A program made the position numbers and the translations under genes. A DNA stretch of 64,000 bases from Chryseobacterium sp. Bi04 (GTDB taxonomy: Bacteria > Bacteroidota > Bacteroidia > Flavobacteriales > Weeksellaceae), in assembly GCF_918698085.1 (NCBI RefSeq), contig NZ_CAKKLP010000001.1:434001-498000 (forward strand). The letters are read 5' to 3'. The notes below the pieces were generated by a model. It did not search any database, was not told the DNA's origin, and saw nothing but the letters and a program-made list of their open reading frames with translations. Position 1 is the stretch's first letter. Every line of letters begins with the position of its first letter. Of the stretch, positions 1-9,231 are shown in pieces.

Positions 1-1
1 T

Positions 2-3000
2 CACGCGTTGAACCAAGGCGATAAAGATGATGCCTACAGAGTACAGTTGATCTGGGACTACCATAGTAAAATTAATGAAGAGAAGTTAAAAGATTCCTGG
101 AAATGTACCCAGGCTGCATATCCGTCGTTGAGACTACGTTTTGACTGGAATGGCGAGATCGTACAGGTTATCGATAAAGAAGGCGAAGTAGACTGGCGCT
201 ACCAGGATATCAGTGGAATGAGTAAGGAATCTCAGGAGTCCCTGATCGGAGAAATTACCCAGAAGGACCGCTTTGAGGTGTATGACCTTACCAAGGGCAG
301 TCTTTTCAGGGTGTATCTGTTCAAAAGAGGAGATAGCCACTACAGCTGTTTATTCAGTAATCACCATGCGATTCTGGATGGCTGGAGTATGCCTGTCATT
401 CTCAATAGCATCCATGATCATTACCTGGGTCAGCTTAAAGGGAAGGAGATCTCACTGGCTTCCGATTCTGCGTATGCTTTAACCCAGCAGTACCTTCAGT
501 CCCATAAAGAGAGCAGCGGGAAGTTCTGGAATACCTATATGGGCTTACTGGAAGACCAGGAAGATCTGAGCAGCCTGGTAAAAGAAGACCAGCGCCATAT
601 TGACTTAGGAACTTACCGTCATATCCAGGATCATCAGCATATAAAAATGCAGATCGAAGGAGATCAGTACCATACGTTGAAGGCTTTTACTAAAGAACAA
701 GGCTTTACGGTGAATGCTGTTTTACAATACTTATGGCATAAGCAGCTGAGTATTTACAGTGGCTTAGGAACAAGTGTTGTAGGGACAACGGTCTCAGGAA
801 GAAGCTTACCCGTTGATGGGATAGAATCTTCAGCCGGATTATATATCAACACACTGCCATTGATTGTGAGCCATGCAGATGGCCGGGTTGTGGATCAGAT
901 CACAGAGATTCAGAATAGGATCAGTGAGCTCAATACGCACAGTGACATCAACCTTGCAGCATTGCACCATGATGGACGCAGGATCTTCAGCAGTTTATTT
1001 GTGTATGAGAACTATCCTGTACCTAAAGGAGGTGAGGGTAATGAGTTAGGATTTGTGTTCATGGACTCTGTAGAGAAGCTTGATTATCCGTTGGGAATTA
1101 TGGCTTCGGAACAGGGAGATAGTGTAACCGTTAAGATCAATTATGAAGGCGTTCTTTTCGAAGAACAAACGATACAGCAGTTGATTGAAGGAATGGAAAC
1201 TCTTTTAGATCAGATTCTTAAAAATAAGAAAATCACATCAGATCAACTTGCTTATGTTTCTGATAATCAAATAAAGCTCATCCAATCCTGGAATGTGATA
1301 GATCCTGTTGATTCTGATAAAACCCTTCATGGTTTATTTGAATCTCAGGTATCAAGGACGCCAGATGCGGTTGCCTTGGTTTATGGAGATATTAAGCTCA
1401 CCTATAAAGATTTAAATGAGCGCTCCAACCGTTTGGCAAATTATCTGATAAAAACACATGCCCTTCAACCGGATGATCTGGTTCCGTTATGCCTGGAGCG
1501 TTCAGAACATATGCTGATTGCTATTTTAGGGGTATTAAAATCCGGAGCAGCCTATGTTCCTATGGATCCCTCTTATCCTTCAGACAGAATAGAACATATT
1601 CTTAAAGATACAGGCAGCAAAATTGTTATTGCCGAAGAAAGGACTATAGAAAAAGTGACATCTTCAGTGACACCAATTTCTATAAACGATTCTGTTTTCC
1701 AAACCATTCTGGCAACACAGGAAATATTGAACCCGGTTACCGAAGCTAAAGGTGATAATCTGGCCTATGTTATTTATACCAGTGGAACCACCGGACTGCC
1801 AAAAGGAGTGATGGTGGAACACGGAAATGTAGTGAATGTAGTTTCTCAGGTAAGAGAGGCTTATGGTTTCAGTGAAGGAGAGAAAATAACGGCTTATACG
1901 TCGTATGTTTTTGACGTATCCGTATCCGAGTTTTTCAACAGTTTACTGTATGGAAACGAACTTCACCTGCTGGATGAAGAAACGAAGAAAGATGCCGATG
2001 CCATCAGCAGATACCTAATCTCTAATGATATTGCTTACACCTATTTGCCACCGATAATGCTATCTGTTCTACCCCGCGTGGATTGTCCTTCATTAAAAGG
2101 GTTATTATACGCAGGAGAACCGTGTGATTATGAAACGGGAAAATACTGGTCAGAAGAGAAAGTGTTGTATAACCTTTACGGACCAACCGAAGCAACGATC
2201 TATGCCACATACAAACAGGTAGATCATGGCGATGTTCATCTGATCGGCCGTCCTGTAGGAAACAGTTCCGCTTATGTGCTGGATGGGAACCTTCGATTAG
2301 TTCCTGTGGGAGCCGTAGGCGAGCTTTACCTTGGCGGAGCTGGAATAGCAAGAGGCTATTTAAACAGACCTGATCTGACCGAAGAACGTTTCATTGTTAA
2401 CCCTTTCCAAACAAAGGAACAGAAGGAAAGAGGTGAGAATGGCAGACTGTACAGTACGGGAGACCTTGTGCGTTGGCTTTCTGATGGGAATATAGAATAT
2501 ATTGGGAGAAATGACTTCCAGGTAAAGATCCGGGGTTACAGAATAGAATTGGGAGAGATCGAAAACCGTTTGTCTCAATATCCTGAAGTAAGACAATCGG
2601 TAGTCTTAGCCAAAGAGAACAATGCGGGGATGAAATACCTTGCCGGATATTATGTATCAGAAGAAGATATTGATAATGAAATTCTTACGGAATATCTATC
2701 ATCCTCTTTACCGGAATATATGGTACCGAATGTTTTTGTTCATTTAACAGCTTTACCATTAACGATCAATGGTAAACTCGACAGAAAACAGCTTCCTGAA
2801 CCGGAATTCAGCGGAGACAGAGAATATGTAGCCGTAGAAAATGAGTTACAGAGAACATTATTCCGAATCTACGGTGAAGTGTTGGGGCTTGCCGCTGAAA
2901 ACATCAGTGTCCACGATGATTTCTTCCGATTGGGAGGAAACAGCATCATGGCGATTAAGTTAGCCAATAAGATCAAGCAGGAGCTTGGTATACAGGTGAA

Positions 3001-6000
3001 AGTAGCTAAGGTACTTACTCATAAGACGATAGCTTCCCTCGCCAATGTGTTAAGTGGAGATGATCATGTGGATGAACAGGTAACCATAACCCCGATAGTA
3101 ATATCATCACCTGAAGAGCAGCGTTTATCTTTTGCTCAGGAAAGACTTTGGTTTATAGAAGCGTATGAAGGAGGAAGCAGTGCATACAATATCCCAATGA
3201 CTGTTATTCTGAATCAGAAAACGAATGTTTCTGTTCTGTGTAAAGCTCTTGAAGCGGTAGTAATGCGTCATGAAGTGCTCCGCACATTGATCAAAACGAA
3301 TGTAGATGGAATGGGCTATCAGGTAGTTACAGATCTTATTCCTGAATTTAAAATAACAGAAGTAGAGACGAGAGAAGAACTGGATCAGCACATAAATAAA
3401 TGTGCCAATAAAGTCTTCCGTCTGGATTCAGAAATTCCTGTAGAGATCAATATCTTCAGATTCAAAGGACGGCATTATCTGTCTGTTGTGATTCACCACA
3501 TTGCTTTTGACGGATGGTCTACAGAGGTCTTTTTAAAAGAATTGAGCAGTCTTTATCATACATTATCATTAGGAATAGCTTCTACACTTCCTGAATTGAA
3601 GATTCAGTACAAAGATTTTGCTTTATGGCAGCGTAATTATCTTTCAGGTAAACGTCTGGATAGCCAGATTGAGTATTGGAAGGTTAAATTCGATGATTAT
3701 CAAAGTCTGGATTTGCCAACGGATTTCCATAGACCTGCAGACATCTCTTATGAAGGAGAAACGATTAATGTTGATATATCAGGAGAAATATCCGAAGGGA
3801 TCAGAGATCTCTCCAGAAACCTTGGAGTAAGTGTATACAGTGTCATGCTGAGTGGATATTATCTGATGCTTTCAGCCTATTCCGGCCAGGAAGATATAGT
3901 CGTGGGAAGCCCTATTGCCAATCGCCATTATGCTGGTCTTGAGGGTGTTATCGGATTTTTTGTCAATACATTGGCGCTAAGAGAGAAAATTGATTCAGAG
4001 CAAAAAGTGAAAGACTTTATTCTTCAGGTAGCAGGCTCGGTAACAGAAGCACAATCTCACCAGGATCTCCCATTCGAGAAGCTGGTAGAGGAACTTGGAG
4101 TAGAGCAGGATACCTCCAGACACCCTATCTTCCAGGTAATGTTTGGGCTGCAGAATTTTGGAGGTGGAGATTCAGCAGTGAAGGAAGAAGAAGCTTTATT
4201 CTATTCTTTTGATGGTGAAGTCGACTACCAGGCGGCGAAGTTTGATCTGACGACAATGGTGAATGATGGTCCGGAAGCGATACAGATGACTTTCAACTAT
4301 GCAACCTCTCTGTTTAGAAAAGAAACGATTGTCCGTATGGCCGATTCTTATCAATTCCTTCTGACCCAGATGGTAAAATCAGGAACAGGGAATACAAAAA
4401 TTGATGAACTTTCTCTGATCGCGGAGAAGGAAAGCAAACAGATTGTAGAAGTTTGGAATAATACCCAGAAAGCATATCAGGATAAGTTTACGATTCATCA
4501 GCTTTTTGAAAACCAGGTTGAAATGACCCCGGATACTACAGCTTTAGTATATCAAAATGTAAGATTATCCTATCGTGAATTGAATGAAAGGGCCAATCGT
4601 TTGGCCAGTCATCTTATCAATGAATATCATCTTCAGCCGGATGATCTGGTACCTCTATGTCTTGAGCGTTCTGAAGATATAATTATAGCAGGTCTTGCTG
4701 TAATGAAAGCCGGAGCGGCTTATGTTCCTATGGATCCATCATATCCGGTAGATAGAGTTAATCATATTGTAAAGGATACTGCAAGCAAAGTTATTCTTAC
4801 CCAAAAAAGTGCAGTCAATAAATTAATAGAATCCTCTTTAGGAAAAACAGATTTAATTGTACTGGACAGCGAAAAGGTTATAGAAAAGCTTGATCAGTCA
4901 AATGCTGATAATCCTGCTGCCAAAGTAAGCTCAGACAACCTGGCTTATGTGATTTATACCAGTGGAACAACAGGACTTCCTAAAGGGGTAATGATTGAGC
5001 ATTCGGGAGTGATCAACCTTATAGAATCAATGATAAAAATTCACCGACTTGAAGAATATCAGGAAGTAGGATGTTTTTCGAACTATGTATTCGATGCCTT
5101 TGTCTATGAAGCATTTCCGGCATTATGTAACGGGAATACCTTGTGGATTTACAGCAATGATCTTAGAACATCAGTGAACGAACTTAATGACTACATCAAA
5201 GAAAATAATATAGAAGTTTCCTTTATACCACCGGCTTTATTGAGGGAGGTTATAGATAACGGAACCCATTTGAAATTGATTTTTGCAGGAGGGGAAAGCT
5301 TCCCCGCCTTAGATAAAAATATTGATGATATTATCCTCGTTAATGAATATGGGCCAACCGAAGGAACAGTCTGTACAACACTTCATTATTATAAAGAAGA
5401 TCGCAACCCATTAAATATCGGGGATCCTATCAACAACATGACGGTTTATGTATTGGATGCCCATTTCCGTCCTGTTCCTGTAGGGGCAGTAGGAGAGCTT
5501 TATATAGGGGGAGCAGGTATTGCCAGAGGGTACTTAAACCAACCTGAGCTGACCGAAGAACGCTTCCTGGACAATCCATTCCAGACATTAGAACAAAAAG
5601 AAAAAGGAGAAAATGGTCGACTATATAAGACCGGTGATTTAGTGCGTTGGTTATCTAATGGAGAACTGGAATATATGGGAAGAAATGACTTCCAGGTGAA
5701 GATCCGCGGCTATAGAATTGAACTTGGAGAGATTGAAAACAGGCTGCTCCAGTATCCCGGAGTGAAGCAGGCAGTCGTTATGGCCAAAGAAAACAGAGGA
5801 GGAATGAAATATCTTGCCGGATACTATGTTTCTGATCCGGTTATAGATCCGCATATGATCTCTGAATTCTTATCAGAAACACTTCCGGATTATATGATTC
5901 CGAATGTGTATATCCATCTGGAACGTCTTCCTTTGACCATCAACGGAAAAATAGACAGAAAACGCCTTCCTGAGCCTGAGTTTATTGGAATCTCAGAATA

Positions 6001-6982
6001 TGCTGCTCCTGAAAATGACATGCAACGAAAACTTGCCGGTATTTATGGAGAAGTATTGAATCTGGATCCGGAAGCAATTAGTATTCATGATGACTTCTTC
6101 AAATTGGGAGGAAACAGTATCATGGCTATTAAACTGATCAACAGGATACATCAGCAGCTGGATGTTCAGCTTAAAATTGTAGAATTGTTCAAAGAGAAAA
6201 CGGTAAGTAAACTTTCCAGAACGGTGATGAGCTATGGAAAAGAGTATAAGCCAATCGTTGCTTTTAATCAGGAGAGCAACAATCCGAAAATGTTCCTTAT
6301 ACATCCTGGAAATGGAGGTTGTGAAGTCTATCAGTCATTGGCAGAACAATTGAAAGCAGAATATGACTGTTACGGAGTAGATTCCTACAACCTATACAAT
6401 GAAGAGAAGATCAGTAACCTGAAAGGGCTGGCTCATTATTATCTGGCTCATATTGATGACATACAGAAGGATCATCAGCAGGAAGAATATATCCTGTTAG
6501 GATGGTCTTTGGGAGGAAATATTGCTCTGGAAATTGCTGCAGAGCTTGAGAACAGAGGACATCAGAAAATTACAGTTTATCTGCTGGATACTATTTTTTA
6601 CGCCTCTGATCAGAAGCTGGTGGAATACCTTTCGTTCCCTACAGATGAAGAGCTGAGTGAGAAGCTGAATGTTTCTATTGATGACCGTCAGTTTACAGCC
6701 ACTAAAAACTTTATGTCGGCAGAGTATACGATTATTAAAGAAAATATTTCAAACAATCTGAATTCAACAAAAGTGGTTTTATTCAAGGCAATGCTTGAGG
6801 GAGAAACCTTTAATGAGTCATTTAACAGCCATGTACAGGGATCAGCCTATAACAATGTAGATTCAGTCATTGAAAACCGTGATTTATTATCTGTTTATCC
6901 TATTAATGCATCCCATCAAACGATGCTGGAGCAGAAAGAGCATATTATTGACCTTATCCTTAAAACAGCTGCCAGTAATTAA
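2..6982 (+). CDS. Nonribosomal peptide synthetase, C-A-T-C-A-T-TE (5' end outside window)
   Basis: This is the C-terminal part of a modular NRPS that activates two amino acids and releases the peptide through its own thioesterase. The frame is open to the left edge, so the first condensation domain is cut. Counting from the TTG at position 8: C1 with HHAILDG at 119-125; A1 about 455-945 with YTSGTTGLPKG near 590; carrier T1 with GGNS, Ser979; C2 about 1040-1470 with HHIAFDG at 1163; A2 about 1490-1990; carrier T2, Ser2037; thioesterase 2090-2324 with GWSLG (Ser2167) and a probable catalytic His2303. There is no epimerisation domain. Aligned by eye to GrsA, the ten specificity residues are DVSYLALIYK (A1) and DAYFIAEVCK (A2); I match neither to a substrate with confidence. 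A hairpin terminator follows, then a thioesterase and an exporter on the same strand. The NRPS call is certain; the product is unknown. Confidence 0.96.
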   Translation, partial: HALNQGDKDDAYRVQLIWDYHSKINEEKLKDSWKCTQAAYPSLRLRFDWNGEIVQVIDKEGEVDWRYQDISGMSKESQESLIGEITQKDRFEVYDLTKGSLFRVYLFKRGDSHYSCLFSNHHAILDGWSMPVILNSIHDHYLGQLKGKEISLASDSAYALTQQYLQSHKESSGKFWNTYMGLLEDQEDLSSLVKEDQRHIDLGTYRHIQDHQHIKMQIEGDQYHTLKAFTKEQGFTVNAVLQYLWHKQLSIYSGLGTSVVGTTVSGRSLPVDGIESSAGLYINTLPLIVSHADGRVVDQITEIQNRISELNTHSDINLAALHHDGRRIFSSLFVYENYPVPKGGEGNELGFVFMDSVEKLDYPLGIMASEQGDSVTVKINYEGVLFEEQTIQQLIEGMETLLDQILKNKKITSDQLAYVSDNQIKLIQSWNVIDPVDSDKTLHGLFESQVSRTPDAVALVYGDIKLTYKDLNERSNRLANYLIKTHALQPDDLVPLCLERSEHMLIAILGVLKSGAAYVPMDPSYPSDRIEHILKDTGSKIVIAEERTIEKVTSSVTPISINDSVFQTILATQEILNPVTEAKGDNLAYVIYTSGTTGLPKGVMVEHGNVVNVVSQVREAYGFSEGEKITAYTSYVFDVSVSEFFNSLLYGNELHLLDEETKKDADAISRYLISNDIAYTYLPPIMLSVLPRVDCPSLKGLLYAGEPCDYETGKYWSEEKVLYNLYGPTEATIYATYKQVDHGDVHLIGRPVGNSSAYVLDGNLRLVPVGAVGELYLGGAGIARGYLNRPDLTEERFIVNPFQTKEQKERGENGRLYSTGDLVRWLSDGNIEYIGRNDFQVKIRGYRIELGEIENRLSQYPEVRQSVVLAKENNAGMKYLAGYYVSEEDIDNEILTEYLSSSLPEYMVPNVFVHLTALPLTINGKLDRKQLPEPEFSGDREYVAVENELQRTLFRIYGEVLGLAAENISVHDDFFRLGGNSIMAIKLANKIKQELGIQVKVAKVLTHKTIASLANVLSGDDHVDEQVTITPIVISSPEEQRLSFAQERLWFIEAYEGGSSAYNIPMTVILNQKTNVSVLCKALEAVVMRHEVLRTLIKTNVDGMGYQVVTDLIPEFKITEVETREELDQHINKCANKVFRLDSEIPVEINIFRFKGRHYLSVVIHHIAFDGWSTEVFLKELSSLYHTLSLGIASTLPELKIQYKDFALWQRNYLSGKRLDSQIEYWKVKFDDYQSLDLPTDFHRPADISYEGETINVDISGEISEGIRDLSRNLGVSVYSVMLSGYYLMLSAYSGQEDIVVGSPIANRHYAGLEGVIGFFVNTLALREKIDSEQKVKDFILQVAGSVTEAQSHQDLPFEKLVEELGVEQDTSRHPIFQVMFGLQNFGGGDSAVKEEEALFYSFDGEVDYQAAKFDLTTMVNDGPEAIQMTFNYATSLFRKETIVRMADSYQFLLTQMVKSGTGNTKIDELSLIAEKESKQIVEVWNNTQKAYQDKFTIHQLFENQVEMTPDTTALVYQNVRLSYRELNERANRLASHLINEYHLQPDDLVPLCLERSEDIIIAGLAVMKAGAAYVPMDPSYPVDRVNHIVKDTASKVILTQKSAVNKLIESSLGKTDLIVLDSEKVIEKLDQSNADNPAAKVSSDNLAYVIYTSGTTGLPKGVMIEHSGVINLIESMIKIHRLEEYQEVGCFSNYVFDAFVYEAFPALCNGNTLWIYSNDLRTSVNELNDYIKENNIEVSFIPPALLREVIDNGTHLKLIFAGGESFPALDKNIDDIILVNEYGPTEGTVCTTLHYYKEDRNPLNIGDPINNMTVYVLDAHFRPVPVGAVGELYIGGAGIARGYLNQPELTEERFLDNPFQTLEQKEKGENGRLYKTGDLVRWLSNGELEYMGRNDFQVKIRGYRIELGEIENRLLQYPGVKQAVVMAKENRGGMKYLAGYYVSDPVIDPHMISEFLSETLPDYMIPNVYIHLERLPLTINGKIDRKRLPEPEFIGISEYAAPENDMQRKLAGIYGEVLNLDPEAISIHDDFFKLGGNSIMAIKLINRIHQQLDVQLKIVELFKEKTVSKLSRTVMSYGKEYKPIVAFNQESNNPKMFLIHPGNGGCEVYQSLAEQLKAEYDCYGVDSYNLYNEEKISNLKGLAHYYLAHIDDIQKDHQQEEYILLGWSLGGNIALEIAAELENRGHQKITVYLLDTIFYASDQKLVEYLSFPTDEELSEKLNVSIDDRQFTATKNFMSAEYTIIKENISNNLNSTKVVLFKAMLEGETFNESFNSHVQGSAYNNVDSVIENRDLLSVYPINASHQTMLEQKEHIIDLILKTAASN

Positions 6983-6985
6983 AAA

Positions 6986-7019
6986 AAACATGGGAGATGG
7001 TAAAAAGTCTCCCATGTTT
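6986..7019 (+). terminator. Hairpin terminator after the NRPS
   Basis: A perfect 12-bp inverted repeat (AAACATGGGAGA at 6986-6997, TCTCCCATGTTT at 7008-7019) with a 10-nt loop begins four bases after the NRPS stop. The T-tract is short, so it may act as a leaky terminator or 3' stabiliser before the thioesterase gene. Confidence 0.7.
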
Positions 7020-7046
7020 ATCAACTACACACACTAAAGAAAACCT

Positions 7047-7772
7047 ATGAACAGAACAACATCATATAAACCACAAGTATTTTTACTGCATTACGCAGGC
7101 GGAGACAAAAATTCTTTTCGCCCGCTAATTGAAGGCCTAGAACCCTTTTTTGAGGTAGAAACCCCTGAGCTTCCGGGTAGAGGAGATCGTATGGCAGAAT
7201 CCTTTTTAAAAAACAAACAGGACGCTGTAGCAGATCTGCTGAGTCAGGTAAAAAAAGCACGGAAAAAAGAAGTTCCATATCTCATATACGGACATAGTAT
7301 GGGAGCTATTTTAGGACATGAAATTTGCTTTGCAATGGAAGAATCTATGGATGCTCCCGCTTATTTTGTCCCCACAGGATATCCCGGACCCAAAATAAAA
7401 AATAACCCGCCTATTGCCGGACTGCCAAGAACAGAATTTTTTGCCGAAGTACGAAAATTGGGTGGACTTTCGGATGAAGTCATGGAATTTGAAGAATTGC
7501 TGGATTTTTTTGAGCCCGTACTCAGAGCAGACTTCGGACTGCTGGAAGACAAGGAAAATATTCCGTTTGATGAAAAAATAAAGACTCCTGTTTTTGCGGT
7601 GATGGGAAAAAATGAACGATATGCATTGAATATAAGAAACTGGAACCATTATACTGAAGCAGAATGTGAATGCCAGATCGTAAATGGGAACCATTTCTTT
7701 ATCAATCAAAACTTCAATTACCTGGCACAAGTCATTAAAAATCTAATGAATGCAGCGACGGCGAAATCGTAA
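7047..7772 (+). CDS. Type II (external) thioesterase of NRPS type
   Basis: A 241-residue alpha/beta hydrolase of the GrsT/SrfAD family. Such enzymes remove wrong acyl groups from NRPS carrier domains and restore blocked synthetases. Visible features are an early strand leading to HYAGG, the nucleophile elbow GHSMG with Ser84, and a C-terminal GNHFF whose His216 is the probable catalytic base. The length is normal for the family. It lies 64 bp after the NRPS and 35 bp before an MFS exporter, all on the plus strand, which supports a common role in making and exporting one peptide. The start is an ATG within an A-rich stretch, with no strong Shine-Dalgarno, as usual in this phylum. Confidence 0.92.
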   Translation: MNRTTSYKPQVFLLHYAGGDKNSFRPLIEGLEPFFEVETPELPGRGDRMAESFLKNKQDAVADLLSQVKKARKKEVPYLIYGHSMGAILGHEICFAMEESMDAPAYFVPTGYPGPKIKNNPPIAGLPRTEFFAEVRKLGGLSDEVMEFEELLDFFEPVLRADFGLLEDKENIPFDEKIKTPVFAVMGKNERYALNIRNWNHYTEAECECQIVNGNHFFINQNFNYLAQVIKNLMNAATAKS

Positions 7773-7807
7773 AATATTCATACTTACCTTAAAAAATAAC
7801 CCTGCTT

Positions 7808-9022
7808 ATGCAAACAAAAAAAGATTACGCATTAGTTTTTATTTTTATTACCATCCTGATTGATATCATTGGAATAGGGATCGTTGCTCCCGTGCTGCCT
7901 ACCCTTATTTTAAAGCTCTCAAACGGAGATTTAAGTACTACAACACAATATATAGGCTGGTTTATATCCATATATGCTTTAATGCAGTTTATATTTGCCC
8001 CAATCCTTGGGAATCTCAGTGACCGTTTCGGACGGAGACCTGTACTTTTATGGTCTCTATTGGGACTCGGAATAGATTATCTGATTCTTGCATTTGCACC
8101 AAACCTGATGTGGTTATTTGTAGGACGGATAATAACAGGAATTATGGGATCCAGTATGACTACCGCTACCGCATATATTTCAGATATCAGTACTCCTGAA
8201 AAGAAAAGTCAGAATTTCGGAATGATAAGTGCTGTTGCCGGACTTGGTTTAATCATAGGACCTGTGATTGGAGGACTGCTGGGGCAATATGGTGAACGAA
8301 TCCCTTTCTATGCCGCCGCCGGGCTGAGCCTTCTTAATTTTATGTATGGCGTTTTTGTTCTCCCCGAATCTCTTAAAGAAAGTAACAGAAGGCCTTTTTC
8401 CTGGAAAACTGCCAATCCCATAGGAGCTATTAAAAGTATTAAAAAAGAGATACTGGCCCCAACATTGATTATTGCATTTGTATTCATCGCTTTGGCTGGT
8501 CATGCAATGCAGAGCACCTGGAATGTGTATGGGATGGAAAAGTTTAACTGGAAGGCGGATATGATAGGATATTCATTAGGGTTTTTTGGCGTTTTAATGG
8601 TGATATCCCAGGGATTGTTTATTGGATTATTTATCAATAAGCTGGGGCAGAAGAAATCGATCATAATTTGCTTGTTTATTTACTGTGTCAGTCTGTTATT
8701 ATTTGGTTTAGTAAATAAATCTTGGATGGCTTTTGCCGTCATGGTTCCTTATGCATTAGGAGGGATGGCTACCCCCATACTCCAAAGTGTGATTTCTTCA
8801 AAGGTTCCCGACAACAAGCAAGGGCTCCTTCAGGGAGGGTTGTCGAGTATTGGCAGTATTACTGCTGTTTTTGGACCTTTGTTAATGACCAATGTATTCG
8901 CCTATTTTACATCTAGCCATAGTCCTGTGATCTTCAGTGGAGCTCCTTTTGTCTTAGCTTCTGTTTTGGCCTCAATTGGGAGTTTCTGTGTATATGCTGC
9001 AATAAAAAATGAAAAATCTTAG
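7808..9022 (+). CDS. MFS transporter, TetA-like drug/peptide exporter
   Basis: A 404-residue major facilitator with about 12 hydrophobic segments. Motif A between helices 2 and 3 reads GNLSDRFGRRPVLL, and the first helix ends with GIGIVAPVLPTL, as in the TetA (TCR) group of proton-driven antiporters. A GP-rich helix 5 segment (GLIIGPVIGG, near 150) matches the antiporter motif C. The gene follows the type II thioesterase by 35 bp and probably shares its transcript. Context suggests export of, or self-resistance to, the NRPS product; that is inference, since family members also export tetracyclines and other small molecules. No terminator is evident in the 209 bp before the next gene. Confidence 0.9.
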   Translation: MQTKKDYALVFIFITILIDIIGIGIVAPVLPTLILKLSNGDLSTTTQYIGWFISIYALMQFIFAPILGNLSDRFGRRPVLLWSLLGLGIDYLILAFAPNLMWLFVGRIITGIMGSSMTTATAYISDISTPEKKSQNFGMISAVAGLGLIIGPVIGGLLGQYGERIPFYAAAGLSLLNFMYGVFVLPESLKESNRRPFSWKTANPIGAIKSIKKEILAPTLIIAFVFIALAGHAMQSTWNVYGMEKFNWKADMIGYSLGFFGVLMVISQGLFIGLFINKLGQKKSIIICLFIYCVSLLLFGLVNKSWMAFAVMVPYALGGMATPILQSVISSKVPDNKQGLLQGGLSSIGSITAVFGPLLMTNVFAYFTSSHSPVIFSGAPFVLASVLASIGSFCVYAAIKNEKS

Positions 9023-9142
9023 GATAATTTCAGTAATATCATGACAGCTTCAGATTTATCTTTTTAGAATCTATTCTTTCAGTTTTAAAGAACATCCCGA
9101 AGGAAAAATGGTTGTAGATTTCTGTATCCTATTCATTAATTT

Positions 9143-9214
9143 TCCATTCAGTAAGCAAACAATGCCTTTCAGTAAAAATTTTTTTACAAAAAGGCATTTC
9201 TTGTGATATTTTTG
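9143..9214 (+). promoter_or_regulatory. LytTR-type direct-repeat operator and promoter of the TonB-dependent receptor
   Basis: Two 9-bp repeats, TCCATTCAG (9143-9151) and GCCTTTCAG (9164-9172), start 21 bp apart and are each followed by TAA. A TATTTTTG box of the TAnnTTTG type lies at 9207-9214, 34 bp past the second repeat and 17 bp before the ATG. The same arrangement stands before the histidine kinase and 2TM operons. The published LytTR operator is two such 9-mers separated by 12-13 bp. Binding by the window's own regulator is inferred. Confidence 0.65.
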
Positions 9215-9231
9215 ATCCAGAAATTATAACC

